The translations under genes and the position numbers were made by a program. From positions 2,542,001 through 2,606,000 of the forward strand of contig NZ_JASZYB010000001.1 in NCBI RefSeq assembly GCF_030317205.1: a DNA stretch of 64,000 bases. Direction: 5' to 3'. Under the pieces are notes generated by a model. That model was not told the DNA's origin. It did no database searches and worked only from the letters and a program-made list of their open reading frames with translations. The DNA comes from Variovorax sp. J2L1-78 (GTDB lineage: Bacteria; Pseudomonadota; Gammaproteobacteria; Burkholderiales; Burkholderiaceae_C). Shown here piece after piece: positions 53,579 to 63,146 of the stretch (position 1 is the first letter of the stretch; every line of letters begins with the position of its first letter).

Positions 53579-54247
53579 TTACTTCGAGGGCTGCGCGCGC
53601 GACACGGCGGCGGGGCGTGACGCCACGCCCTTCTTCTGGCGCACGAAGTGCCCCACGCGCCAGGCCAGCAGCACGGCCACGATGCCGGCATAGACGAACA
53701 CTTCGTTGAAGTTGTTCTTGCCCGCACGCAGCCAGAAGAAATGCAGCAGGCCCAGCCCTGCGATCAGGTAGACCAGCTTGTGCAGCCGCTGCCAGCGCTT
53801 GGCGCCCAGGGCCTTGATCGCGCGGTTGAACGAAGTCGCGGCCAGCGGCGTGAGCAGCACGAACGCCGCGAAACCGACCAGGATGAACGGCCGCTTGGCG
53901 ATGTCCTTCGCGATCTCGGGCACGTCGAATCCCATGTCGAACCAGCCGTAGCTCAGCAGGTGGATGACGACGTAGAAGTACGCGAACAGCCCGAGCATCC
54001 GCCGGTAGCGCGCCAGCCCGTTGAGCTTGAACATCACGCGCAGCGGCGTCACGGCCAGCACGATGCACAGGAAGCGCAAGGTCCAGTCGCCGGCCGAACG
54101 GATCAGGTACTCGGCCGGATTGGCGCCCAGCCCGTCGGTGAACGCGCCGTAGACGAGCCATGCGAAGGGCGCCAGGCACGCGAGGAAGACGATCGGCTTG
54201 GCCGCCGGATGCAGCAGCAGCTTGTTCACGGTCGCGGCAATCGACAC
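53579..54247 (-). CDS. msrQ: MsrPQ haem-binding membrane subunit MsrQ
   Basis: MsrQ is the b-type haem membrane protein that passes electrons to MsrP. The 222-residue product begins at a GTG (54247) and has six TMs of the ferric reductase-like type, with candidate haem His in YFYVVIHLLSYGWFD and LHKLVYLIAGLGLLHFFW. It is 10 nt after msrP. Confidence 0.94.
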   Translation of the reverse strand: MSIAATVNKLLLHPAAKPIVFLACLAPFAWLVYGAFTDGLGANPAEYLIRSAGDWTLRFLCIVLAVTPLRVMFKLNGLARYRRMLGLFAYFYVVIHLLSYGWFDMGFDVPEIAKDIAKRPFILVGFAAFVLLTPLAATSFNRAIKALGAKRWQRLHKLVYLIAGLGLLHFFWLRAGKNNFNEVFVYAGIVAVLLAWRVGHFVRQKKGVASRPAAVSRAQPSK

Positions 54248-54257
54248 GGGCTGGCTC

Positions 54258-55268
54258 TCAATAGAACGTCTTCAGGTCCATGCCCGCATAGAGCTGCCCG
54301 ACCTGCGCCTCGTAACCATTGAAGAGCTGCGTCTTGGTGCGTTTGGCGAAGAGGCCGCTGCCGTCGCCGATGCGGCGTTCGGTCGCCTGGCTCCAGCGCG
54401 GGTGATCGACGTTCGGGTTCACGTTGGAATAGAAGCCGTACTCGTTGGCCGCGGCCTTGTTCCACGCGGTGCCCGGCTCCTTCTCGACGAAGCGGATCTT
54501 CACGATCGACTTAGCGCTCTTGAAACCGTACTTCCATGGCACCACCAGGCGCACCGGCGCGCCGTTCTGGTTAGGCAGCACCTCGCCGTACATGCCGAAG
54601 GTGAGCAGCGTGAGCGGATGCATCGCCTCGTCCATGCGCAGGCCTTCGGCATAGGGCCAGTCGAGTACGCGTGAGCCGACGAAGGGCATGGTCTTCGGGT
54701 CGGCCAGCGTCACGAACTCGACGTACTTCGCGCCGCCCTGCGGCTCGACCTTCTTGATGAGTTCGGCCAGCGAATAACCGACCCACGGGATCACCATCGA
54801 CCAGCCTTCGACACAGCGCAGGCGGTAGATGCGTTCTTCCTGCGCGCTGAGCTTGAGGAGGTCTTCGATGCCGTACTTGCCGGGCTTGTTTACCAGGCCC
54901 TCGACCTCGACCGTCCACGGCCGTGTCTTGAGCGTGCCGGCGTTCTTGGCAGGGTCTGCCTTGTCGGTGCCGAACTCGTAGAAATTGTTGTAGCTCGACG
55001 CATCCTTGTAGTCGGTGAGCTTCTCCATCGTCTGCGCGCCGGGCACGTTGGACTTGGCACCCTTCAGCGCCGCCAGCTTGCCGGGCGCCGTGGCCTGCGC
55101 CAGCGCATCGCGCGCCGCCCACGACGCCAGGGCGGCACCGGCCGCGCCGCCGGCCAGGAGCTTGAGCATGTCGCGGCGGCCTTCGTAGGCCGCGCGGGGC
55201 GTGATGTCGCTGGAAGCCGCGTGGATGAAACCGCGGTCGATGAGGTCTTGACGGGAACGATGGGACAT
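54258..55268 (-). CDS. msrP: Protein-methionine-sulfoxide reductase catalytic subunit MsrP
   Basis: MsrP repairs oxidised methionine in periplasmic proteins using a molybdopterin centre. The ATG at 55268 ([16 protein letters not shown]) gives 336 aa. A Tat signal is visible at [17 protein letters not shown] (RR 31-32). The Mo-ligand Cys is C152 in [10 protein letters not shown]. Other family sequence: [13 protein letters not shown] and [15 protein letters not shown]. It is upstream of msrQ; tatABC in this window would export it. Confidence 0.96.
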   Translation of the reverse strand: MSHRSRQDLIDRGFIHAASSDITPRAAYEGRRDMLKLLAGGAAGAALASWAARDALAQATAPGKLAALKGAKSNVPGAQTMEKLTDYKDASSYNNFYEFGTDKADPAKNAGTLKTRPWTVEVEGLVNKPGKYGIEDLLKLSAQEERIYRLRCVEGWSMVIPWVGYSLAELIKKVEPQGGAKYVEFVTLADPKTMPFVGSRVLDWPYAEGLRMDEAMHPLTLLTFGMYGEVLPNQNGAPVRLVVPWKYGFKSAKSIVKIRFVEKEPGTAWNKAAANEYGFYSNVNPNVDHPRWSQATERRIGDGSGLFAKRTKTQLFNGYEAQVGQLYAGMDLKTFY

Positions 55269-55353
55269 GACGCGCCTTTCAATGATGAGGGGGTGGTTCA
55301 CCCTCAATTCGTTGCAGAACCCGATTTGGTTACGCAGCACCGGCGCGTTTGGA

Positions 55354-56670
55354 TCAAAGCGTGCCGTAGCTGTGCAAACCGCTCAGGAACATGTTCACGC
55401 CGAGGAAGGCGAAGGTCGTCACCGCCAGGCCGCCCAGCGCCCACCAGGCCGCCACGGTGCCGCGCAGGCCCTTGACCAGCCGCATGTGCAGCCAGGCTGC
55501 ATAGTTGAGCCAGACGATCAGCGCCCAGGTTTCCTTCGGGTCCCAGCTCCAGTAGCCGCCCCAGGCATCCGCCGCCCACAGCGCGCCGAGCACCGTGGCG
55601 ATGGTGAAGAAGGCGAAGCCGACGGTGATGGACTTGTACATGACGTCGTCCAGCACCTCGTTGGCCGGCAGGCGTGCCGCGATGCGCTTGCGCCCGAGCA
55701 GGATGCCGGCGGCGATCAGCGCCGAGATGCCCGCATAGACGACCCAGTAGCTGCCGCCCGCCTCCTGCACCCGCTGACGGAAGGCCACAGGCACGAAGCA
55801 CAGCGCCACGCCCAGCAACCAGATCGGCGTGAGCTTGTACCAGCGCGTCTCCTGGGCCTGTTCCTTGATGAGGTAGGCGAAGGCCACCATCGCGGCCAGC
55901 GCGAAGGTGCCATAGCCGATGAAGTTGGCCGGCACGTGCAGCTTCATCCACCAGCTCTGCAAGGCCGGCACCAGCGGCTGGATCTCGTGGGCCTCGCGCA
56001 CCAGCGTGTACCAGAGCAGGAAGCCGACGGCCGCGCTCACCACGAGCATCACGAAGGCACCGACGGCGCGCGTGGCGTAGCGCTCCTCGAAGTACAGGTA
56101 GAAGGTCGCCGTCAGCCAGCAGAACAGCACGAAGACCTCATACAGGTTGCTCACCGGGATATGGCCGATGTCCGGGCCGAGCTGGTGGCTTTCGTACCAG
56201 CGGACCATGGTGCCGATCAGCGCCATCGTGACGCCGGCCCAGGCGATGCGCGAGCCGATCATCTCCATGGCGTCGCCCTGCTTCTCACCGAACAGGCCCA
56301 GCCAATAGAAGAGCGTGCTCATGAAGAACAGCACGCTCATCCAGAGGATGGCCGATTGGCTCGACAGGAAATACTTGAGCCAGAACACCGTATCGGCACG
56401 CGCGAGATCGCCTTGGTAGGAGCTCACCGCGAGCAACGACGCGGCAGTGACCACCACCGCCAGCACCCGCAAGGGGCGCCAGAACCAGCCAAGCCAGATC
56501 ACTGCGGCCAGTGCTGCCAAGAGGATCGGCTTCTCGTAGTAGTCCATCGAGCCGCCGTAGCGCGAGAAGGCGAAAAGCCCCCCGGCCACAACCAGCGCTG
56601 CGAACACCCAGTCGAAGGCGTTGCGCCGCGTCAGCCAGCTGTCGTTGAGGGTCAGTGTCGTGGTCGTCAT
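55354..56670 (-). CDS. ccsA: Cytochrome c biogenesis protein CcsA (CcsB/ResC type)
   Basis: CcsA handles haem and, with ResB, attaches it to apocytochrome c in system II. The ATG at 56670 gives 438 aa with many TMs. The haem-handling WWD motif is [18 protein letters not shown] near residue 365. Conserved His residues lie in [18 protein letters not shown] loops and [11 protein letters not shown]. It overlaps resB by 4 nt. It fits the c-type cytochromes PetC and c4 encoded nearby. Confidence 0.95.
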   Translation of the reverse strand: MTTTTLTLNDSWLTRRNAFDWVFAALVVAGGLFAFSRYGGSMDYYEKPILLAALAAVIWLGWFWRPLRVLAVVVTAASLLAVSSYQGDLARADTVFWLKYFLSSQSAILWMSVLFFMSTLFYWLGLFGEKQGDAMEMIGSRIAWAGVTMALIGTMVRWYESHQLGPDIGHIPVSNLYEVFVLFCWLTATFYLYFEERYATRAVGAFVMLVVSAAVGFLLWYTLVREAHEIQPLVPALQSWWMKLHVPANFIGYGTFALAAMVAFAYLIKEQAQETRWYKLTPIWLLGVALCFVPVAFRQRVQEAGGSYWVVYAGISALIAAGILLGRKRIAARLPANEVLDDVMYKSITVGFAFFTIATVLGALWAADAWGGYWSWDPKETWALIVWLNYAAWLHMRLVKGLRGTVAAWWALGGLAVTTFAFLGVNMFLSGLHSYGTL

Positions 56671-58802
56671 GGCGCCGGTTCCTTGTGGAGATCGAGCAGC
56701 TTGTTCTTGAGATTGTCGAATTCGCGGTCGCTGTCCATCGTGCGGCGGTTCACCGAGAAGGCCATCGTGGCGCCGCTGCCGCCGGTGCCCTCGGGCACCA
56801 GCCAGATCCACAGCCTGCGTTCGCGCACGTACAGCATGGCGAAAATGCCGACGATCAGCAACAGGCACCCGAGATAGACAACGCTCTTCCCAGGGGCGCG
56901 CGCCACCTGGAACACGCTGGCCTGCACCTGCTTGAAGTCGGTCATCATCATCGCGAACGGTGCCGGGTAGAAATGCGCGTCGCTCATGGCCAGCACCGCC
57001 TGGGTGAGGAAGGCCTGCGACTTGTCGTCACCCGGCAGCGCTGCCAGGCCGGCGCGCTCGCGGCTCAGGTTGAGCACTTCGAACAGCACCTCGTTGAGGA
57101 TGCGCACCAGCACCGCGCCGGCGCGCGCGCGCTCGGCCTCCGGCACGTTCAGCTCCATGAATTCGGCGATGGCCTGCCAACCGCCCTTGCTGGTCGCATC
57201 GACCTTGACGCGTTCGATGCCGGCGAAGAGCGCCAGCGCACGCGTGGTGGAGGCGCGCAGCTGCTCGGCCAGTTCGGGCCGCTGCGGATCGCTGGCGCGC
57301 GCAACGTAGCGCTCCACCGCACGGGCGCGCAGCGCGTCGTCCGCCAGCGCATCGCGCATGCGCGTGAAGCCGTCCATCGAACCGTTCTCGTCCGCCGGCA
57401 CGCGCAGGTAGCGGAACGGGTCTTCGGGCCGCTCGCGCATGCCCAGCAGGAACACCGGCTGGCCGTCGCCGGTGTCGACCGGCACCATGTAGTTCTGGTA
57501 TTCGCGCGCCTGGCCGGCCGCGTCGCGCAGCTTGTAGCCGATGCTCGGGCCGATGTTGCGCAGCACCTTCGGCTTGTTGGTCTTGTTGGCGGCACCCAGG
57601 CGGGACTCGAGGCTGTGCTGCAGGTCGACCTTGCGGACATCGGCGCCACTGGTCATCGGACCGTTCGCCTCGTCGCCGAAGTTCTCGACGTTGATGACGC
57701 GCAGCGCGACGTATTCGAGCGTGAGCTTGTCGCTGCCGTTGGTGATGTCGGAACTGCCGCCGATCGTGCCTTCGAGTTCGAAGGGCTTGGCCGCCGCGGC
57801 CATCGGCACCGCCTTGAGCTTCACGGTCGAACCGCCGTCGTCGAAGCTCGACTGGTAGATCTCCACGCCCTTGTAGCTGGCCGGGTGGTTGACCTCGATG
57901 CGCGCGGGCACCTCGGCGCCGGTCTCGCGGTCGTGCAGCACCACCTCGCTCGCGAAGAGCTTGGGCATGCCGGTCGAGTAGTAGTCGACGATGAACTTCT
58001 TCAGTTCGATGGCGAAAGGTAGCTCCTGCAGCAACACGCCGTCGGACTGGTTCAGGATGGCCACGCTCGAGCGGCCGCCTTCGGGCACCAGGATGTTGCC
58101 GCGGAAGGTCGGGTTGGAGGGCGACAGCCGGTGCTCGGCCGGCACGTCGGCGATCATGCCGCCACCGGTGAACACGCTCTTGCCGTTGAACCAGGTCTGC
58201 GCGCGCACCACCAGGTCGCCGTCGAACAGGCCGCCGATGCAGATCAGCACGATGGCGCTGTGCGCGGCGATGTAGCCCAGCTTGTGGGCACCGCCGGCAC
58301 GCGCCGCCACCATCCAGCCGGCGCCTTCGCGATGCTGCAGCTTGACCTTCCAGCCGCCGCCGGCCAGGAGCTGGCCGATGCGTTGCGCCGCCGCCTCGGG
58401 CGCCTCGCCGAGCGTGGCCGCGGCGCGCTGGCCGAAGGCCTTGAGGCTCTGGGCGCGGATGTCTTCCTTGAAGGTCTTGAGGTCCTTCAGGATGTGCGGC
58501 GTGTTGCGCGCGATGCACAGCGAGGTACTGATCACCAGGAACAGCAGGATCAGCAGGAACCACCAGGCGCTGTAGATCGCATCGAGCCGTGCGGCACGGA
58601 ACAGCTCGGCCCAGAAGGGTCCGAACTGGTTGACGTAGTTGCCGAAGGGCTCGTGCTGCTTGAGCACCGTGCCGATGATCGAGGCGATGCAGATGATCGT
58701 CAGCAGCGCGATCGCGAAGCGCATCGACGAGAACAGCTCCACCCCGGCGCGAAGTGCCTGGGGGCCGCGGCGGACGCGGAGACCGTGGGTGGAGACTGAC
58801 AT
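56667..58802 (-). CDS. resB: Cytochrome c biogenesis protein ResB (Ccs1)
   Basis: ResB is the partner of CcsA in system II cytochrome c maturation. The 711-residue protein begins with three TMs (SSMRFAIALLTIICIASIIG, AIYSAWWFLLILLFLVIS, KLGYIAAHSAIVLICIGGLF) followed by a large periplasmic domain and one late TM (VVYLGCLLLIVGIFAMLY). Its start lies about 30 nt after the T-tract of the cytochrome c4 terminator. Confidence 0.95.
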   Translation of the reverse strand: MSVSTHGLRVRRGPQALRAGVELFSSMRFAIALLTIICIASIIGTVLKQHEPFGNYVNQFGPFWAELFRAARLDAIYSAWWFLLILLFLVISTSLCIARNTPHILKDLKTFKEDIRAQSLKAFGQRAAATLGEAPEAAAQRIGQLLAGGGWKVKLQHREGAGWMVAARAGGAHKLGYIAAHSAIVLICIGGLFDGDLVVRAQTWFNGKSVFTGGGMIADVPAEHRLSPSNPTFRGNILVPEGGRSSVAILNQSDGVLLQELPFAIELKKFIVDYYSTGMPKLFASEVVLHDRETGAEVPARIEVNHPASYKGVEIYQSSFDDGGSTVKLKAVPMAAAAKPFELEGTIGGSSDITNGSDKLTLEYVALRVINVENFGDEANGPMTSGADVRKVDLQHSLESRLGAANKTNKPKVLRNIGPSIGYKLRDAAGQAREYQNYMVPVDTGDGQPVFLLGMRERPEDPFRYLRVPADENGSMDGFTRMRDALADDALRARAVERYVARASDPQRPELAEQLRASTTRALALFAGIERVKVDATSKGGWQAIAEFMELNVPEAERARAGAVLVRILNEVLFEVLNLSRERAGLAALPGDDKSQAFLTQAVLAMSDAHFYPAPFAMMMTDFKQVQASVFQVARAPGKSVVYLGCLLLIVGIFAMLYVRERRLWIWLVPEGTGGSGATMAFSVNRRTMDSDREFDNLKNKLLDLHKEPAP

Positions 58803-58832
58803 GCGAGGTGCAGGAGGGGAAAAGAGGCGCTC

Positions 58833-58875
58833 TCAAAAGCAAGAAGGCGGGCCATCCGTCTGGATCGGCCCGCCT
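58833..58875 (-). terminator. Terminator-like hairpin between cytochrome c4 and resB
   Basis: A perfect 9-bp stem AGGCGGGCC (58845-58853) with GGCCCGCCT (58867-58875) and a 13-nt loop is followed on the minus strand by TCTTGCTTTT. It lies about 60 nt after the cytochrome c4 stop and about 30 nt before the resB start. Confidence 0.65.
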
Positions 58876-58934
58876 GGTTGGGTCGGTTTGCCGGCGCTTA
58901 GTTCACGCGCAGAACACCGCGATCGACGGGGCGA

Positions 58935-59606
58935 TCAACGCAGGCCGGCGATGTAATCCGACACCGCCTTGATCTCGCGGTCGTTCAGCTTGGCCGCGAC
59001 GCCGGTCATCTGGGGGCTGTTGGCGCGCACGCCGTCGCGGAAGGCCACGAGCTGGGCGGTGGTGTAGTCGGCGTGCTGTCCACCCAGGCGCGGGTACTGC
59101 GCGGGCAGGCCGGCGCCGTTGGGGCTGTGGCAGCTGGCGCAGGCCGGGATGGTGCGGTCGGCAATGCCGCCGCGGTAGATCTTCTCGCCGAGCGAGACGA
59201 GGTCCTTCTCCTTGGCGAAGCCGGGCTTGACCGTCTTCGAACCCACGAACCAGGCGACGTTGCGCATGTCCTCGTCCGACAGGGCCGAGGCATAGGGTTT
59301 CATGATGGCGCTCTTGCGCTTTCCGGACTTGAACTCCTGCAGCTGCTTGAGGATGTACTCGGGATGCTGCTGCGCCAGCTTGGGGTTGGCCGCGATGGCC
59401 GAGTTGCCGTCGGCGTTGTGGCACGACGCGCAGCTCTGGCTGTTGGCCGGCGTGGCGTTGAAGATCGTGTCGCCCTTGGCCGGATCGGGCTTGGCCGGCT
59501 TGGCCGCCGCTGCAGCCCCCGCGGCGGCGGGCTCCTGAGCGAAGGCACCGCCGACGGCGGCGCCCAAGATGATGGCTGCAAGCAGGTGAGAGGCAAACAA
59601 CTTCAT
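58935..59606 (-). CDS. Dihaem cytochrome c4
   Basis: The 223-residue periplasmic protein has a signal peptide (ending GGAFAQ) and two haem sites, CASCH at 59-63 and CASCH at 156-160, one in each half. Each half is a class I cytochrome c domain, as in cytochrome c4. It probably carries electrons from bc1 to a terminal oxidase. It is divergent from engB and upstream of resB-ccsA, its likely assembly machinery. Confidence 0.93.
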   Translation of the reverse strand: MKLFASHLLAAIILGAAVGGAFAQEPAAAGAAAAAKPAKPDPAKGDTIFNATPANSQSCASCHNADGNSAIAANPKLAQQHPEYILKQLQEFKSGKRKSAIMKPYASALSDEDMRNVAWFVGSKTVKPGFAKEKDLVSLGEKIYRGGIADRTIPACASCHSPNGAGLPAQYPRLGGQHADYTTAQLVAFRDGVRANSPQMTGVAAKLNDREIKAVSDYIAGLR

Positions 59607-59621
59607 GTCGGGGGCTCGTTT

Positions 59622-59651
59622 TTGTGGCGCAAAACCCCGCGATTCTACAAT
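59622..59651 (+). promoter_or_regulatory. Probable sigma-70 promoter of engB
   Basis: TTGTGG (59622-59627) and TACAAT (59646-59651) are 18 nt apart. A start near 59658 gives a leader of about 19 nt before the ATG at 59677. Confidence 0.55.
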
Positions 59652-59676
59652 GGTGCATCGTTCCGAAAGCCTTCTC

Positions 59677-60360
59677 ATGACCTCCCCTGCGCCCTCACCG
59701 GCCACCGCAACGCCGCCGGCGGCGCCTGCACCCGACCGGATCCGCGCGGCCCTGGGCTGGCTGCACACTGCCCATTTCCTCACCAGCGCCCCCCAGCTGG
59801 AGCACCTGCCGGCCTTCGATCTGCCCGAGATCGCCTTCGTCGGCCGCTCCAATGCCGGCAAGTCGACCGCCATCAACACGCTGACGCAGCAGACCCGCCT
59901 GGCCTTCGCCTCCAAGACCCCCGGCCGCACCCAGCACATCAACCTGTTCGGCCTGGGCAAGCAGAAGGTCGACGACGCCGTGCTGGCCGACCTGCCCGGC
60001 TACGGCTATGCCGCGGTGCCGCGCGAGGCCAAGCTGCGCTGGCAGCGGGTGATGGGCAACTACCTCATCACCCGCGAAAACCTGCGCGGCGTGGTGTTGA
60101 TGTGCGACCCGCGCCACGGCATGACCGAGCTCGATGAGATCCTGCTGGAGGTCATCCGCCCGCGCGTCGAGCAAGGCCTCAAGTTCCTGATCCTGCTGAC
60201 CAAGTCGGACAAGCTCACGCGCTCCGACGGCGCCAAGGCGCTGTCCATCATGCGACTGCAGGCCGGCGGCGGCGAGGTCAAACTGTTTTCGGCGCTGAAG
60301 AAGCAAGGCGTCGACGAGGCTGCCGAACTGCTCTGGCGCTGGGCGCATCCCGAGCCCTGA
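59677..60360 (+). CDS. engB: Ribosome biogenesis GTP-binding protein EngB (YsxC/YihA)
   Basis: EngB is an essential TrmE-Era-EngA-EngB-class GTPase for large-subunit assembly. The ATG at 59677 gives 227 aa, consistent with the predicted promoter. G1 is GRSNAGKS (56-63), G2 includes TPGRTQHINLF, G3 DLPGYGYA, and G4 TKSD. The Ala/Pro-rich N-terminus is a low-complexity extension. It is divergent from cytochrome c4. Confidence 0.95.
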   Translation: MTSPAPSPATATPPAAPAPDRIRAALGWLHTAHFLTSAPQLEHLPAFDLPEIAFVGRSNAGKSTAINTLTQQTRLAFASKTPGRTQHINLFGLGKQKVDDAVLADLPGYGYAAVPREAKLRWQRVMGNYLITRENLRGVVLMCDPRHGMTELDEILLEVIRPRVEQGLKFLILLTKSDKLTRSDGAKALSIMRLQAGGGEVKLFSALKKQGVDEAAELLWRWAHPEP

Positions 60361-60408
60361 CGCCGGTGGCACCGGTCGGCCGGCCCCTGAGCCACCGGAG
60401 TCCACCGC

Positions 60409-61323
60409 ATGATCGAGACCTTCCAGCGCACGCTGCCCAACGGCATCACGCTCAGCTGCCGCGCCAGCGGCACACCCGGGCGCCCGCTCATGGTGTTCCT
60501 GCACGGCTTCCCCGAAGGCGCCTTCATCTGGGACGAACTGCTGGAGCACTTTGCGCAGCCGGCCCATGGCGGCTTCCGCTGCATCGCGCCCAACCTGCGC
60601 GGCTTCGAGCAGTCCAGCGCACCGCCCGCCGTCGAGGACTACCGCCCCCACCTGCTGGTGCAGGACATCCGCCAGCTCGCTGCCACGGAAAGCGCCGACG
60701 GCATCATCGACACGCTGGTGGCGCACGACTGGGGCGGCGCCTTCGGCTGGGGCTTCGCCAACGCCTTTCCGCAGCAGCTTCGGCGCCTGGTCATCCTGAA
60801 TTCACCCCACCCCGGCACCTTCGCGCGCGAGCTGCGCGAGAACCCGGCGCAGCAGAAGGCCAGTGCCTACATGCACTTCCTGGCCCGCCCGGACGCCCCG
60901 GCGTTGCTCGCCGAAAACGACTACCGCCGCATGTGGCCCTTCTTCACGGCGATGGGTGCGGGCGCCGAGCGCTTCGGCTGGCTGACCGAGACGGTCAAGG
61001 ACCAGTACCGGGCGTTGTGGGATGCGGGCCTGCGCGGCGCCTGCAACCTCTATGCGGTGACGCCCCTGAAACCGCCGCTGCAAGGCCAATCGCCCGATGC
61101 GATCCCGATGCTGCCGCGCGAGCGGCTCACCGTCGACGTGCCGACGCTGGTGCTCTGGGCACTCGACGACAGCGCCCTGCTGCCGGCCCTGCTCGACGGG
61201 CTCGACGACTACGTGCCCGCGCTCGAGGTGGTGAAGGTTCCCGACGCAACCCACTGGATCGTCCATGAGCAGCCGCAGCGGGTGATCGCCGAGATCGCTG
61301 CTTTCGTCCGGCGCGATCAGTAG
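60409..61323 (+). CDS. Alpha/beta hydrolase, epoxide hydrolase-like
   Basis: The 304-residue alpha/beta hydrolase has the oxyanion motif HGFPE (32-36), then LRGFEQSS, and a nucleophile elbow with Asp, D107 in VAHDWGGAFGW. The His is likely in ATHWIVHEQP near the C-terminus. Asp as nucleophile favours the epoxide hydrolase/haloalkane dehalogenase group; the real substrate is unknown. It follows engB by 48 nt and its last 7 nt overlap the convergent lpxL-family gene. Confidence 0.85.
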   Translation: MIETFQRTLPNGITLSCRASGTPGRPLMVFLHGFPEGAFIWDELLEHFAQPAHGGFRCIAPNLRGFEQSSAPPAVEDYRPHLLVQDIRQLAATESADGIIDTLVAHDWGGAFGWGFANAFPQQLRRLVILNSPHPGTFARELRENPAQQKASAYMHFLARPDAPALLAENDYRRMWPFFTAMGAGAERFGWLTETVKDQYRALWDAGLRGACNLYAVTPLKPPLQGQSPDAIPMLPRERLTVDVPTLVLWALDDSALLPALLDGLDDYVPALEVVKVPDATHWIVHEQPQRVIAEIAAFVRRDQ

Positions 61324-62201
61324 ACCGGCTGTTCGCCCTCGGGGCGCGTCTTGAAGCGCCGGTGCACCCAGTAGTACTGCGATGGCATCGCGTCGATGTA
61401 GCCCTGCAGCCGCTGGTTCATCAGCGCGGTGTCCGCCACCACGTCGTCGCTCGGGAAATCCTGCCAGGCCGGCAGCACCTCGATGTCGTAGCCGGTGGGA
61501 GTCAGGCGCGAGACGATCGGCACCACCTTGGCCTTGCCCAGACGCGCGAAGCGCGACAGCGACGGGATGGTCGAGGCCTGGATGCCGTAGAAAGGCACGA
61601 AGACCGTCTGGTCGCGCCCGAAGTCCATGTCGGGCAGCAGATACAGCAGCCCGCCCTTGCGCAGCCCGGCCACGATCGGCTTGATGCCCTCGGACCGGTT
61701 GAGCGTGATCACGTTGCCGAAGCGCTGGCGGCCTTCGCGAATCCAGTCGTCGATCAGCGGATCGCGCTGCGTCGTGTAGATGGTGGTGGACGGCCGCGCC
61801 GTGTGCATGGTCAGCGCCGTGGCCGCCGCGTCGAGCCCGTAGAAATGCGGCGCGAACAGGATCATCGGGGCGCTGCCGTGCGCCATCTCCTCGATCTCGA
61901 GCGGCGCCCCGACCACGCGCAGGCGCTGCCGCACCACCGATTCCGGCGCATGCCACAGCCAGCTGCGGTCGAGCCAGGACTGCGCGACGAACACGAAGGT
62001 CTCGCGCGCGATGCGCCGCCGCTCGGCCGCCGATTTCTCCGGAAAGCACAGGGCCAGGTTGGTGTCGACCACATACCGGCGCGGCACGGCCACCGTATGC
62101 AGCAGGCGACCCAGCACCATGCCGAACCCGCGCGACACCCGCAGCGGAACATGGGCCATCGCCCGCATGAAGACGATGCCCAGGCGGCTGCCAACGCTCA
62201 T
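61317..62201 (-). CDS. Lipid A acyltransferase (LpxL/HtrB family), HX4D type
   Basis: This 294-residue inner-membrane acyltransferase adds a secondary acyl chain to lipid A. The ATG at 62201 (MSVGSRLGIVFMRAM) overlaps the stop of the upstream paralogue by 4 nt. The HX4D motif is H119-D124 in APHFYGLDAA, with later PLIDDWIREGRQRFG, LLYLLPDMDFG and YIDAMPSQYYWVHRRFKTRPEG. It is the second of two tandem paralogues and converges on the alpha/beta hydrolase (7-nt overlap). LpxL versus LpxM position specificity is not evident. Confidence 0.92.
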   Translation of the reverse strand: MSVGSRLGIVFMRAMAHVPLRVSRGFGMVLGRLLHTVAVPRRYVVDTNLALCFPEKSAAERRRIARETFVFVAQSWLDRSWLWHAPESVVRQRLRVVGAPLEIEEMAHGSAPMILFAPHFYGLDAAATALTMHTARPSTTIYTTQRDPLIDDWIREGRQRFGNVITLNRSEGIKPIVAGLRKGGLLYLLPDMDFGRDQTVFVPFYGIQASTIPSLSRFARLGKAKVVPIVSRLTPTGYDIEVLPAWQDFPSDDVVADTALMNQRLQGYIDAMPSQYYWVHRRFKTRPEGEQPVY

Positions 62202-63073
62202 GCTGCCGCGCTTTCGGGCGCTTCGGCCTTGGGTTGCTTGAAGCGGGCGTAGTCCCAGACGTACTGCCCGGGCAAGCGCCGGATCAACGCCTCGACGCCG
62301 GCATTGAGCGCCGTCGCGGCCTGCTCGGGCGTCGAGCGCGGGTCGCTCATCGCGGTGCCGTCGAAGGCTTCGAAACGAATCGCATAGCGCGCACCGCGCA
62401 GGCGCTCGCACACGCACAGAAACACGTGCGCACCGGTCTGTTGCGCGAGGCGCTGCAGCAAGGTCATCGTGTAGGCCGGCCGGCCGAAGAATGGCGCCCA
62501 GACGCCCTGCCCGAGCGGCGGCACCTGGTCGGGGAGCATGCCGGTGTAGCCGCCCGCGCGCAGCGAGCGGATCAACCCGCGAACGCCCGCCACGCTGGTC
62601 GGCAGCATCTGCAGGCCGGCCCGGTCGCGCGAGCCCTTGACCAGTTCGGCCATCCAGGCCTTGCGGGGGGGCCGGTACAGGGCGGTGAGTGGTCCGTAAG
62701 TGCACTCGTAGCGCTCGGCGACGGCCTGGCCGCACAGTTCCCAACTGCCCAGGTGCGGCGTGATGAAGATGACGCCCTTGCGTTCGTTCATCGCCGCCTC
62801 GAAGCCCTCGGCGCCCTCCCAGCGCACGATGCGCGGCAGCACGCTCTCGCCGCGCGGGCGCGACCACAGCCAGGGCAGTTCGGCCGCCATCGCGCCGGCC
62901 GCACCGATGGCCGGGCGGTACTGCGCGGGCGTGAAGCCCGCGGCCGCGGCGTTGGCGCGGAAGCGGCGCCGGTAGTCGGGCGCCATCCACCACACCAGCC
63001 AACCGAACACCACGCCGAGCCGCTGCATCCAGGGCAGCGGTACGCGGGCGAGCAATCGGAAGAGAAAGATCAT
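62198..63073 (-). CDS. Lipid A acyltransferase (LpxL/HtrB family), HX4E type
   Basis: The 291-residue paralogue starts at an ATG at 63073 (MIFLFRLLARVPLPWMQRLG) with an N-terminal hydrophobic anchor. The active motif is HX4E, H107-E112 in TPHLGSWELCG, instead of HX4D; both occur in the family. Later motifs include LPDQVPPLGQGVWAPFFG and IRRLPGQYVWDYARFK. It is divergent from metK. Some family members act on other lipids (for example ornithine-lipid or serine-type acyl transfers), so the substrate is inferred. Confidence 0.9.
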   Translation of the reverse strand: MIFLFRLLARVPLPWMQRLGVVFGWLVWWMAPDYRRRFRANAAAAGFTPAQYRPAIGAAGAMAAELPWLWSRPRGESVLPRIVRWEGAEGFEAAMNERKGVIFITPHLGSWELCGQAVAERYECTYGPLTALYRPPRKAWMAELVKGSRDRAGLQMLPTSVAGVRGLIRSLRAGGYTGMLPDQVPPLGQGVWAPFFGRPAYTMTLLQRLAQQTGAHVFLCVCERLRGARYAIRFEAFDGTAMSDPRSTPEQAATALNAGVEALIRRLPGQYVWDYARFKQPKAEAPESAAA

Positions 63074-63134
63074 TCGGGGAAGTGGGAGGCGGTTACTCGC
63101 TTGATGCCCGAATGCAAGGGCGGCCGGGCTGGAA

Positions 63135-63140
63135 TACAAT
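63135..63140 (+). promoter_or_regulatory. -10-like element for metK
   Basis: TACAAT at 63135-63140 would start transcription near 63147 and give a leader of about 150 nt. No good -35 is visible. Confidence 0.4.
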
Positions 63141-63146
63141 GAAATT

